From Haemophilus sp. CCUG 60358 (GTDB taxonomy: Bacteria > Pseudomonadota > Gammaproteobacteria > Enterobacterales > Pasteurellaceae): a DNA stretch of 64,000 bases. Made by a program: the position numbers and the translations under genes. Below are positions 20,332 through 28,094 of the stretch, in pieces; within the stretch, counting starts at the first letter, position 1, and every line of letters starts with the position of its first letter. Below the pieces are notes generated by a model. That model did not search any database. It was not told the DNA's origin and worked only from the letters and a program-made list of their open reading frames with translations. The stretch spans positions 1 through 64,000 of the forward strand of contig NZ_LZOZ01000019.1 in assembly GCF_001679485.1 (NCBI RefSeq). Reading direction: 5' to 3'.

Positions 20332-20676
20332 TCGTTGTTTTTGACGGTCGAGCTTCTCCAACTCCTTTATGTAAGCAATCTCCGCTCGAGCCAAGGCGAG
20401 CTCTCGCTGCAGCTTTTTAAACGCTTTAGGTGAAAAGTCTGTGGTTTCCGGAATTTCAATGTCTTTCTTTTTCATCTTTGGCTTCACTATTTTCGGGGGG
20501 GGAAGGTTTGTATGAGGCGATTTTACGCCATCAAGCCCTCTTTCCCGAAATGCTTTTAGCCAATAAATGACGAGAGCGTGGGAAATTTTATGAAGTTTAG
20601 CCACCTCACGGATACCATAATCCTGTTCAGTGACGAGTTTGATAATTTTCAAACGAAATTGATAAGAGTAGGACAT
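20284..20676 (-). CDS. IS3-family transposase OrfA
   Basis: About 130 residues: an N-terminal helix-turn-helix that binds the IS ends (YQFRLKIIKLVTEQDYGIREVAKLHKIS), a proline run encoded by a C8 tract (NLPPPK), and a basic coiled segment (KLQRELALARAEIAYIKELE) that acts as the multimerisation zipper. I start at the ATG at 20676, which follows AGGTG; a GTG three codons earlier is the alternative. Overlaps OrfB in the -1 frame. Confidence 0.87.
   Translation of the reverse strand: MSYSYQFRLKIIKLVTEQDYGIREVAKLHKISHALVIYWLKAFRERGLDGVKSPHTNLPPPKIVKPKMKKKDIEIPETTDFSPKAFKKLQRELALARAEIAYIKELEKLDRQKQRQKKEKSLKDLSRTTR
20322..20328 (-). promoter_or_regulatory. -1 ribosomal frameshift site of the IS transposase
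   Basis: On the minus strand AAAAAAG lies in the orfA/orfB overlap. Slipping back by one base converts reading ...KKEKSLKD into ...KIIERFKPD and joins OrfA to OrfB. This A6G heptamer is the usual slippery motif of IS3-family elements. Confidence 0.65.
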
Positions 20677-20721
20677 AATCTGCACCTCAAATTAGGTGTC
20701 CAGGTTTTGGGGTGCAGATCA

Positions 20722-20752
20722 AAGTGCGGTTAAATTTGACCGCACTTTTTTA
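20722..20752 (+). terminator. Inverted uptake-word terminator disrupted by the IS
   Basis: AAGTGCGGT, an 8-base loop, ACCGCACTT and a T run. It lies downstream of the DUF4198-like gene (minus strand). On the left the IS end has replaced the rest of the arm, so for the minus-strand gene the U tract is lost. Confidence 0.75.
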
Positions 20753-20755
20753 TGA

Positions 20756-21589
20756 TTAATGATGATGTTCTGGTTTTGGAGGGAGTTTAGCTCTAGCTTT
20801 ACCAACAGGGAGAATTAACGTCGCGTAATTCGCTGAATGTTGACAAACTTTTTGATCTTCAAATGGTTCTTTATGAACCACTTTAAGTTTCCAAACACCT
20901 TCAATTAATGGAATAAAGTTAACTTTACCTTCTTTGTCTGTTTTACCAGAAAAGGCTTGCGGCTCACGGTGAGATGTCGCCGCTTCCATATCTTTTACAA
21001 CAAATGTATCAGAGGTTGCGATAATCGTTTCGCCTGCAAGTGGTTGGTCCTTATAGAAAATCTGAACAGGGAAAGCTTCACCTGCTTTAATTGTTTTCGG
21101 ATCTTTAAGTGGCACGATTTCAAGTGGTAAGCCGAGGCGTGTCATTGACATATCTGCATTTAATGGTTTTTTGCCCACTACAGTAAAGGCTTTACCAAAC
21201 ATTTGAGTTTGTTCGCAATAGAATGCATTTGGTATGCCTTGTAAGTTATCCATTTTCCAACCTTCATTATTTTGTGACCAGAAAGTTGGTTTATAAGTAG
21301 CTGTTACCCAATATGAACCGTCTTTTAACGGTTTTTCTGATTGATATTGGTAGTTTTCACCTTTTTGTACTAATGTTTGCATTTTACCATCTTGATTGAT
21401 GAGTTCCATCGGTGGAAAAATCGCAAGACGTTTTTCAGGAATTTTTTCAACGTAGGGGTAGTCACCATAAGCTAAATCAGCTTTTAAAACGCTATTAGAA
21501 GCAAGTTGTGCTGGTGTTGCAACCCAAACTTCATGGGCTTGCGCAAGCGCAGAAAAGCCAAGTAGTGCTGCAATTAATGTTTTTTTCAT
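20756..21589 (-). CDS. DUF4198-family periplasmic protein
   Basis: A 277-residue exported protein with a clear Sec signal ([18 protein letters not shown] cleaved before HEVW). The mature N-terminus HEVWV and the late segment [12 protein letters not shown] with [11 protein letters not shown] fit the DUF4198 family of immunoglobulin-like periplasmic proteins, often found with nickel/cobalt uptake systems. The mature protein begins with His and ends PEHHH, which could bind metal (inference). A good CRP box lies about 100 bp upstream. No transporter is adjacent, so the role is open. Confidence 0.75.
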   Translation of the reverse strand: MKKTLIAALLGFSALAQAHEVWVATPAQLASNSVLKADLAYGDYPYVEKIPEKRLAIFPPMELINQDGKMQTLVQKGENYQYQSEKPLKDGSYWVTATYKPTFWSQNNEGWKMDNLQGIPNAFYCEQTQMFGKAFTVVGKKPLNADMSMTRLGLPLEIVPLKDPKTIKAGEAFPVQIFYKDQPLAGETIIATSDTFVVKDMEAATSHREPQAFSGKTDKEGKVNFIPLIEGVWKLKVVHKEPFEDQKVCQHSANYATLILPVGKARAKLPPKPEHHH

Positions 21590-21691
21590 TGTCTTTCCTT
21601 TTTAATAATAAATCAATTTATAGAAAGTCTTCGACAGGGCGGACGAGTATAACGAAAAAGAAATGATGAGACGAATGAAAAAAGTTGATTT

Positions 21692-21707
21692 TGTGAGGAA
21701 CTTCACA
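21692..21707. promoter_or_regulatory. CRP box upstream of the DUF4198-like gene
   Basis: TGTGAGGAACTTCACA has both perfect half-sites TGTGA and TCACA with the 6-bp spacing. Confidence 0.75.
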
Positions 21708-21722
21708 TTTTTTTAACAAAAA

Positions 21723-21764
21723 AGTGCGGTCAATAAAACGATTGTTTTTCTGACCGCACTTATT
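21723..21764 (-). terminator. Inverted uptake-word terminator downstream of uspE
   Basis: AAGTGCGGTCA and TGACCGCACTT face each other across an 18-base loop that itself contains AAAACGATTGTTTT. On the minus strand it follows uspE. Confidence 0.65.
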
Positions 21765-21786
21765 TTAAATAAAAAGCTAAATAGAC

Positions 21787-22710
21787 TTATTTTTTAGATG
21801 GTTTAATGGCTAATAAATTGCAGCTTAATTTACTAATCACATGTTCAGCTGTATTACCTAGTAACGCTGCAGATAAACCCGTTCTTCCCACTGTGCCTAA
21901 AATCACTAATTCAGCTTCAATTTCTTTCGCCACTTCAGGAATCACCTCTTCAGGGAAACCTTCGCGTACATGGGTATGATCCTCATCAATACCAAATTTT
22001 TGACGTAAGGCTTTCATATTGATAAGGTGTTGACCACGAATACCATTTTCATAACCTGAAGTATTAAATTCAGGTAAATCAATCGCCATATTAATTGGCG
22101 CAACAGGGTAGGCGGCTACTAAATGTACATTACCACGGTTTAAGTTCTCCGCTAAGCTCATTCCTGTTGAAACTAACTCTTGGTTGAATTCATCTTGATA
22201 TTCCTGTTCACCCGATACATTCACGGCGACTAAAATACGGCGTTGGTGTTTCCAGTCACCATCACGCACCATTAATATTGGAATTGGACATTTACGTAAT
22301 AATTGCCAATCTACAGGTGTGAAAATCAATGAAGTGAAGCTTTCTTCATCTTTGGTGTATTTTACAACAAGATCATATTGATTTTTTTCAACTTCTTCAC
22401 GAATTGCATCCGCTTCATTGCTGCTCCATACAATGTGTGATTCAAATTCAATTTCTGGATCTGCATATTTATCTAAATAAAATTGTACGGCTTGACGCTG
22501 TTGTTCAACGGCTGTTTTATGCATTTCGCTGCGTTCTTCAGAAGAAAGAAGTGCAGACATTTCATAAGATAGGTCATAGACGCTCAATAGAGTGGTGATT
22601 TTTACTTTTTCTTCATTTTGTTGTTCTTTAACAAGACGAACTGCACGAGCAAGTGCATATTGTTTTTCGTTATCAGGGTTGAGTACAACAAGAATATTAT
22701 TAAATTTCAT
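21787..22710 (-). CDS. uspE: Universal stress protein E (tandem Usp domains)
   Basis: A 307-residue protein of two Usp domains, each about 150 residues. Domain 1 starts MKFNNILVVLNPDNEKQYAL. Domain 2 starts near residue 155 with RRILVAVNVSG and ends with the nucleotide-loop pattern GTVGRTGLSAALLGNTAEHV. This matches E. coli UspE (YdaA), linked to stress survival and motility/adhesion. It lies directly downstream of fnr on the same strand, the gene pair also seen in enterobacteria; a terminator separates them here. Confidence 0.93.
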   Translation of the reverse strand: MKFNNILVVLNPDNEKQYALARAVRLVKEQQNEEKVKITTLLSVYDLSYEMSALLSSEERSEMHKTAVEQQRQAVQFYLDKYADPEIEFESHIVWSSNEADAIREEVEKNQYDLVVKYTKDEESFTSLIFTPVDWQLLRKCPIPILMVRDGDWKHQRRILVAVNVSGEQEYQDEFNQELVSTGMSLAENLNRGNVHLVAAYPVAPINMAIDLPEFNTSGYENGIRGQHLINMKALRQKFGIDEDHTHVREGFPEEVIPEVAKEIEAELVILGTVGRTGLSAALLGNTAEHVISKLSCNLLAIKPSKK

Positions 22711-22818
22711 AAAGCCTCCAAGATATGAGATATCAATAGGATAGAAAAGATTTTAAACGATGACAAGAACCGATTATCAAAAAAGTGATCTCGTGCAAGT
22801 TTTTTTGTTTCAAATGTT

Positions 22819-22846
22819 AAAAAAGCGTGAAAACTCACGCTTTTAA
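22819..22846 (-). terminator. Terminator after fnr
   Basis: AAAAGCGTGA and TCACGCTTTT pair perfectly with A/T runs on both sides; on the minus strand it follows the fnr stop. Confidence 0.85.
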
Positions 22847-22847
22847 T

Positions 22848-23621
22848 TTATTCTGCTAATTGGATTTTGGTTTTATGTACACCGGTTAAATCAATCAATG
22901 CATTTATATCATTAATAGTAATGTATTTACCTTGAACAGAGAGTACACCCAATTTTTGGAAACGACCAAGTAAACGACTGATGGTTTCAACAGTTAAACC
23001 AAGATAGTTACCGATATCACTACGGGTCATGGTTAAACGGAATTCTTTCGCTGAGAAACCACGAGCGGAATAACGTTTTGATAGATTATGGATAAATGCC
23101 GCTAAACGTTCTTCAGCATTCATTTTAGACAGTAATAAAATCATTTCTTGATCGCTTTTGATTTCACTACTCATTAAACGCATAATTTGCTGACGAAGCT
23201 TCGGCATTTTGCCGGATAAGTCATCTAAGATATCAAATGGAATTTCACATACCATGGCGGTTTCCAAAGCCTGTGCAAAACTCGGGTGTTGCATATTGGT
23301 AATTGCATCGAAACCGACTAAATCGCCCGGTAAGTGGAAAGAGGTAATTTGTTCTTCTCCGGCTTCGCTAATGGTATAAGTTTTAATGGTACCGGAGCGA
23401 ATCGCATAAATGGAATTCAGTGTATCACCGGCTTTAAAAAGGACTTGAGATTTTTGGATGGGTTTTTTACGCTCGATGATATTATCAAGCTGATCGAGCT
23501 CATGTTCGTTCAATGTAAAAGGGATACAAAGTTGGCTAATACTGCAATCCTGACAATGAATTGCGCAACCACCTGATTGAACTCTGCGTCCTGATTTGGT
23601 TTCTGAAACGAAATTCTTCAT
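22848..23621 (-). CDS. fnr: Oxygen-sensing anaerobic regulator FNR
   Basis: A 257-residue CRP-family regulator that senses oxygen with a [4Fe-4S] cluster and controls anaerobic respiration. Cluster cysteines are visible in [16 protein letters not shown] (residues 23, 26 and 32) and in AMVCEIPF (about residue 125). The cyclic-nucleotide-like beta roll (residues 40-150) follows, then the dimer helix, then the HTH with [11 protein letters not shown], whose ExxSR recognition residues read TTGAT-type sites. Highly conserved, so function is secure. Confidence 0.98.
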   Translation of the reverse strand: MKNFVSETKSGRRVQSGGCAIHCQDCSISQLCIPFTLNEHELDQLDNIIERKKPIQKSQVLFKAGDTLNSIYAIRSGTIKTYTISEAGEEQITSFHLPGDLVGFDAITNMQHPSFAQALETAMVCEIPFDILDDLSGKMPKLRQQIMRLMSSEIKSDQEMILLLSKMNAEERLAAFIHNLSKRYSARGFSAKEFRLTMTRSDIGNYLGLTVETISRLLGRFQKLGVLSVQGKYITINDINALIDLTGVHKTKIQLAE

Positions 23622-23719
23622 TTATTCCTCAAATCGATAATATAGTGTAAAATTGATCTAACGCAATTATTCTACCACTAAAATAGTCAATTTCAGAAGT
23701 TATCAAAGAGCAAATCAAT

Positions 23720-23815
23720 ATGGCTGCAGAAAAATTAACCAAAAAACGTTTAATACAAATTATTATCATGCTGATTATTTTAGTCAGCGCATTCGTTTGG
23801 CGATATCTATTGTAA
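23720..23815 (+). CDS. Predicted 31-residue single-span membrane protein
   Basis: A short ORF divergent from fnr. It has a basic start (MAAEKLTKKR), one hydrophobic span (about residues 11-26) and a short Trp/Arg tail (WRYLL). A sensible promoter region is shared with fnr, and a strong terminator follows at 23850-23882. Such tiny membrane proteins are real in enteric bacteria, but this one has no homologue I recognise. Conservation across Haemophilus at this locus would decide it. Confidence 0.5.
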   Translation: MAAEKLTKKRLIQIIIMLIILVSAFVWRYLL

Positions 23816-23849
23816 TAAGTGCGGTCAAATTTTTCGTTATTTTTAGGTA

Positions 23850-23882
23850 TAAAAAAGAGCCACAATTTGTGGCTCTTTGTTT
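23850..23882. terminator. Bidirectional terminator
   Basis: AAAGAGCCACAA and TTGTGGCTCTTT form a perfect 12-bp stem with A tract before and T tract after. It serves the small plus-strand ORF and the trimeric autotransporter on the minus strand. Confidence 0.85.
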
Positions 23883-23898
23883 TAACGTGTAAGTCAGA

Positions 23899-25599
23899 TT
23901 ACCATTCGTAACCGACACCCGCCCCCACAGTAAATTGACCGCGAGTATCAGCAGCACCGTTCACGTTGGTTGACCAGTGACCGTTATCAGAGTTACGAGA
24001 CGCTTTGATTGCAATCGCGCTTTCACCGCGGTGGTGAGCAACCCCAGTTGACACCATGCTCTTGCCATCTTTACGTGCAGATGGTGCAGATGCGATAGCT
24101 GCAACGCCAGCAATACCTGCACGAGATTTACGGTCAACATCATGAACTTTCTTATTTAAAGTATTAATTGCTTTAGTATTGTTAGCCATATCACTTTTCA
24201 CTTTATTTAACTGTGAAACATTCACTGCATCGTTATCATTTTCACCATTTGCAACGTTGATCACTTTTTTGTTACCTGCATTAATTCCATTTTGATCAAT
24301 TTTGATACTGGAATTATTAATGGTATAAGAATTTGCTTTGATGTCTTTTTTGGTACTAACCTTATAGGTTTTTACTTGGTTAGCATCATCGTGAGTTTCT
24401 ACATCAATGTTATCGCCTGCTTCTACTTTAGCACTTGAAGAGAGAGTACTAATATTGTCAATAAGTTTTTTGTTTTTGCCCACTTGTTCTGCAATCATAT
24501 AAAGTTGAGAACCGTTGATTGCATCGGTAGAAGTGGCTGAAATCTTACCTGCACCTACGTTAATAATTTGGCGTGTATGTGGCTTAATTGTTACTGTATA
24601 ACCACTTTGTTCTTGCGTATATGTTTCAGTTTTGTCTGAACCAACAGAAACAACGGATAAAGGATCGTGACCAGCAAAACCACTATACTTGATACCGTTA
24701 ACAGTTGCCTCATTTTCTTGCGTTGCTTCACGAGTAATGGTGCCTGATCCTAAAGCAACAGAATTACCATCTTTTGCATTAGCTGAATCACCTAGTGCAG
24801 TAGACCGTTCACCTGTAGATGTTGCTGATTTACCAATAGCAACAGCATCGTCAGCGCTAGCTTTAGCTTCGGAACCAATTGCAATGGTCTCAGTTGCTGT
24901 GGCGTGAGCGGAGTAACCAATTGCAATTGGGCTATATATTTTAGAGTTGTCTTCTTTTTCAGCAGCTCCTGCTAGAGATGCTGGACCAAGTGCAATTGCA
25001 TAAAAACCATTTGAGGTAGCGTCACTACCGACAGCCATAGAATTTGCACCATTTACATAATTGTGTAGACCTAGAGCCAAGGTTTCGTCACCTAAGACAA
25101 TGTTGTTGATACCAAACGCAACTCCTGATTGTGTATTCTTATCTGTAACAATATCTTTCGCTGGTATTTTATTGTTGCCATCTAAGTCTCTTGGGGGTTG
25201 AGCACCAATCATGTTACCTGCACCAAATCCCATAGAAAAATCTCCATAAACTCTGTTACGAGAGCCAAAACTTTGTGAGTGTGCGCCATAAGCATCATTT
25301 TGAATACCGACCGCATTAGCGTTATAACCTTTTGCTACATTTTGGTTACCAATAGCTGAACTAGCCCCTTGAATGTTGACAAATCCGTTTTCTGAATCAG
25401 GAATCGAATAGATTTGGTTTTGCTGACCAACTGCAGTATGGCCAGGGCGGCCCTTAACGTTAGTTGCTTCTATTATTTTGTTTGCATTATCAGGATCTGT
25501 TGTCGTGATATTCAAAATATTTCCATCAGTAGCATTTACTACAGCTACATTTAATCCCAAAACTAATACTGTCATCGCATTAATTCTAAAGTTCCTCAT
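23899..25599 (-). CDS. Trimeric autotransporter adhesin (YadA-like)
   Basis: A 566-residue type Vc secreted adhesin. After a short Sec signal (to about residue 24) comes a YadA-type head of repeated S/A-x-A-x-G motifs (AVGIQNDAYG, AVGSDATSNG, AIALGPASLAG, AIGSEAKAS, AIGKSATSTG, ALGDSANAK, about residues 55-270). A neck RQIINVGAGKIS...DAINGSQLY follows near residue 345. A short coiled stalk with a second neck-like VINVANGENDNDAVNVSQL leads to the membrane anchor starting near SRAGIAGVAAIA and ending in aromatic GVGYEW. The anchor trimerises into a 12-strand barrel. Expected role: adhesion or autoaggregation. GAGGAAAT precedes the ATG. Confidence 0.92.
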   Translation of the reverse strand: MRNFRINAMTVLVLGLNVAVVNATDGNILNITTTDPDNANKIIEATNVKGRPGHTAVGQQNQIYSIPDSENGFVNIQGASSAIGNQNVAKGYNANAVGIQNDAYGAHSQSFGSRNRVYGDFSMGFGAGNMIGAQPPRDLDGNNKIPAKDIVTDKNTQSGVAFGINNIVLGDETLALGLHNYVNGANSMAVGSDATSNGFYAIALGPASLAGAAEKEDNSKIYSPIAIGYSAHATATETIAIGSEAKASADDAVAIGKSATSTGERSTALGDSANAKDGNSVALGSGTITREATQENEATVNGIKYSGFAGHDPLSVVSVGSDKTETYTQEQSGYTVTIKPHTRQIINVGAGKISATSTDAINGSQLYMIAEQVGKNKKLIDNISTLSSSAKVEAGDNIDVETHDDANQVKTYKVSTKKDIKANSYTINNSSIKIDQNGINAGNKKVINVANGENDNDAVNVSQLNKVKSDMANNTKAINTLNKKVHDVDRKSRAGIAGVAAIASAPSARKDGKSMVSTGVAHHRGESAIAIKASRNSDNGHWSTNVNGAADTRGQFTVGAGVGYEW

Positions 25600-25962
25600 A
25601 ATTTCCTCATTATTAGATTATTCGTATTTATTACGTATATTTTAGTGGTTTAATATTAATATGATTAAATATAGAATATTGAAAATAATTTTCTATTATC
25701 TATATATTCTGAATATTATAGTTTATTTTTTCATTATATAGAAGTGGGCAACTGAGACAATTTTGTAAAGAAATGTAAATTTGATTAAATTGGCTTATAA
25801 AAAATAAGCTTATTTTTCTTGTTTTAGTGAATATAACTATAAGTTTGAATAACAAGTCTAAATAAAAAGAGCGGTCAATTTGCAAGAAGATTTTCAAGAT
25901 TGAGAAAAAATCCTGTATAATCTCAGAAATTTTTTTGTTCAATTTTAAGCTTTTGTAACCGA
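25600..25962. other. AT-rich intergenic region between the adhesin and mukF
   Basis: 363 bp, extremely AT-rich, holding the divergent promoters. A -10 TATAAT at 25916-25921 fits mukF. An uptake-like word (AGAGCGGTCAATTTGCAAGA) lies near 25870. I see no gene or stable RNA. Confidence 0.6.
25916..25921 (+). promoter_or_regulatory. -10 element of the mukFEB promoter
   Basis: A perfect TATAAT 42 bp before the mukF ATG. The matching -35 (TTCAAG at 25893-25898, 17-bp spacing) is weak. Confidence 0.5.
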
Positions 25963-27297
25963 ATGATCGAAACCTCACAAACCATTCCTGAACTCGTCTC
26001 ATGGGCGAAAGAGCGGGGATTTTCGTTAAATCTGCCGACAGAGCGTTTGGTGTTTTTATTGGCCATTGCCATTTATAACAACGAACGTTTAGATGGTGAG
26101 ATGTTAGAAGCTGATTTAGTGGATATTTTCCGCCATACAGCCAATGCCTTTGACCAATCAACGGACGCGATTGCCACCCGTGCTAATAATGCTATCAATG
26201 AACTGGTGAAACAGCGTTTTCTTAACCGTTTCAGCAGTGAATTTACTGAAGGCCTTTCCATTTATCGTCTCACCCCATTAGGTGTTGGCGTATCAGATTA
26301 TTATATTCGTCAGCGTGAGTTTTCTGCGTTGCGTCTTTCTGTGCAGCTTTCTATTGTGGCTGATGAAATTCAGCGTGCATCTGATGCAGCAGAAGAAGGG
26401 GCAGCAAAAGGGGAGAATGAGCACTTTTGGCGCCGAAATGTTTTCGCTCCGTTAAAATATTCAGTAGCTGAGATTTTCGATAGTATTGATTTATCACAAC
26501 GCGTGATGGATGAAAATCAACAAAGCATTAAAGAAGAAATTGCCAATTTACTTACCAAAGATTGGCAGGCGGCAATTTCTAGCTGTGAACGTTTATTAGA
26601 TGAAACCTCAGGCAATTTACGTGAGTTACAAGATACTTTAAATGCAGCAGGTGATAAGTTACAGGCTCAATTATTACGTATTCAAGATTGTGTAATTGGT
26701 CATGATGAGCTGTATTTTATTGAACAATTAATTACTGATTTACAATCAAAACTTGATCGTATTATTAGCTGGGGACAACAAGCTATCGATTTATGGATTG
26801 GTTATGACCGTCACGTGCATAAATTTATCCGTACCGCCATTGATATGGATAAAAACCGTGTATTCTCACAACGCTTGCGTAATTCTATCCACAGCTATTT
26901 CGATCATCCTTGGTTCTTGTGGACTGCTCAAGCGGAACGTTTGGTCGATCTGCGTGATGAAGAAATGGTATTACGTGAAGATGATGCATTGGGTGAATTA
27001 CCTGAAGAGTTGCAATATGAATCTTTGGCTGATTTACATGATCAAATCGTCGAACATATGCAAAGCTTATTAATTCAATACCGTGAGAATAATCGTCCAA
27101 TCGATTTAAGTTTAGTCTTAAAAGAACAATTAGAAGCTTATCCACTTTCTCGTCATTTTGATGTGGCACGTATTATTGTGGATCAAGCAGTGCGTTTAGG
27201 TATGGCAAATGATGATTTAGCCGGTCTTTATCCGCAATGGCAGGAAATTAATGATTATGGCGCAGAAGTGCAAGCGCATGTGATTGATAAATATTAA
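25963..27297 (+). CDS. mukF: Condensin kleisin subunit MukF
   Basis: A 444-residue kleisin bridging the MukB heads. It has an N-terminal winged-helix dimerisation region ([29 protein letters not shown]), a central helical bundle (about residues 120-330, with [22 protein letters not shown]), and a C-terminal winged helix that docks on the MukB ATPase head. Calcium-binding-like acidic stretches are absent to the eye. It is the first gene of mukFEB; the methyltransferase gene that precedes mukF in E. coli is not here. No clear Shine-Dalgarno. Confidence 0.97.
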   Translation: MIETSQTIPELVSWAKERGFSLNLPTERLVFLLAIAIYNNERLDGEMLEADLVDIFRHTANAFDQSTDAIATRANNAINELVKQRFLNRFSSEFTEGLSIYRLTPLGVGVSDYYIRQREFSALRLSVQLSIVADEIQRASDAAEEGAAKGENEHFWRRNVFAPLKYSVAEIFDSIDLSQRVMDENQQSIKEEIANLLTKDWQAAISSCERLLDETSGNLRELQDTLNAAGDKLQAQLLRIQDCVIGHDELYFIEQLITDLQSKLDRIISWGQQAIDLWIGYDRHVHKFIRTAIDMDKNRVFSQRLRNSIHSYFDHPWFLWTAQAERLVDLRDEEMVLREDDALGELPEELQYESLADLHDQIVEHMQSLLIQYRENNRPIDLSLVLKEQLEAYPLSRHFDVARIIVDQAVRLGMANDDLAGLYPQWQEINDYGAEVQAHVIDKY

Positions 27298-27341
27298 TTT
27301 CGTGGCTTACCCAAACAAATTCATAAAATGAGAAATTAACC

Positions 27342-28094
27342 ATGACAGATATTCAAGATGTAATTTCCCCGAAATTGGCAAATGCCATTGCAAATCCTAT
27401 TTTCCCGGCCGTGGACAGCTTGCTGCGTTCAGGTCGCCATATCAGCACAGATCAATTAGATAATCATGCTTTTTTGATGGATTTCCAAAATGAGTTAGAT
27501 GGCTTTTACCGCCGTTACAACGTGGAATTAATTCGTGCACCGGAAGGCTTTTTCTATTTACGTCCAAAAGCGACGACGTTAATTGCCCGTTCAGTGCTTT
27601 CCGAATTAGAAATGTTAGTAGGGAAGGTACTTTGCTATTTATATTTAAGCCCAGAACGTTTAGCACAGCAAGGTATCTTCAGTACACAAGAAGTCTATGA
27701 TGAATTACTGAATTTAGCAGACGAAGGCAAATTATTGAAAGCCGTCAATCAACGTTCCAGCGGTTCGGATTTGGATAAGCAAAAATTATCTGAAAAAGTA
27801 CGCGCTGCGATTGGTCGTTTACGCCGTTTAGGCATGATCCATACCGTAGGTGAACAGCATAGCGGTAAATTTACTATTTCAGAATCAGTTTTCCGTTTTG
27901 GGGCTGAAGTCCGTTCTGGTGATGACCCGTTAGAAGCACAAGCTCGCTTAATTCGTGATGGGGAAGCGGCAACACCGCAATCTCTCGAACTCGAAAAGCA
28001 AGCAAAAGCGGCAAGTCATGCTGATGACCTCGATGATGAAGAAAGTGCGGTCGAAATTGATGAAGAATTTGATGATGCAGGAGAACAAGAATAA
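27342..28094 (+). CDS. mukE: Condensin subunit MukE
   Basis: A 250-residue kite subunit with two tandem winged-helix domains (about 1-110 and 110-215), followed by a highly acidic C-terminal tail ([23 protein letters not shown] region) that regulates binding to the MukB head. It dimerises and binds MukF. Its stop overlaps the mukB ATG by one base (TAATG), implying translational coupling. Confidence 0.97.
   Translation: MTDIQDVISPKLANAIANPIFPAVDSLLRSGRHISTDQLDNHAFLMDFQNELDGFYRRYNVELIRAPEGFFYLRPKATTLIARSVLSELEMLVGKVLCYLYLSPERLAQQGIFSTQEVYDELLNLADEGKLLKAVNQRSSGSDLDKQKLSEKVRAAIGRLRRLGMIHTVGEQHSGKFTISESVFRFGAEVRSGDDPLEAQARLIRDGEAATPQSLELEKQAKAASHADDLDDEESAVEIDEEFDDAGEQE

Larger units (their letters stand above)
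19481..20721 (-). mobile_element. IS3-family (IS150-like) insertion sequence, copy 2, apparently intact
   Basis: A 1,241-bp element of the same type and orientation as copy 1. The ends are TGATCTGCCCCCAAAAGT and, on the minus strand at the right, TGATCTGCACCCCAAAAC. AAG directly flanks both ends (19478-19480 and 20722-20724), a 3-bp duplication as expected for IS3 elements. orfA and orfB are open. The element sits exactly in the left arm of an inverted uptake-word terminator. Confidence 0.93.

Noticed and set aside
23641..23660. FNR autoregulatory site in the fnr promoter
   Set aside because: TTGAT-CTAA-CGCAA has only one good half-site; too weak to list.
25700..26161. 153-codon minus-strand frame over the mukF start
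   Set aside because: A shadow of mukF and AT-rich intergenic DNA, with no start signal or family resemblance.
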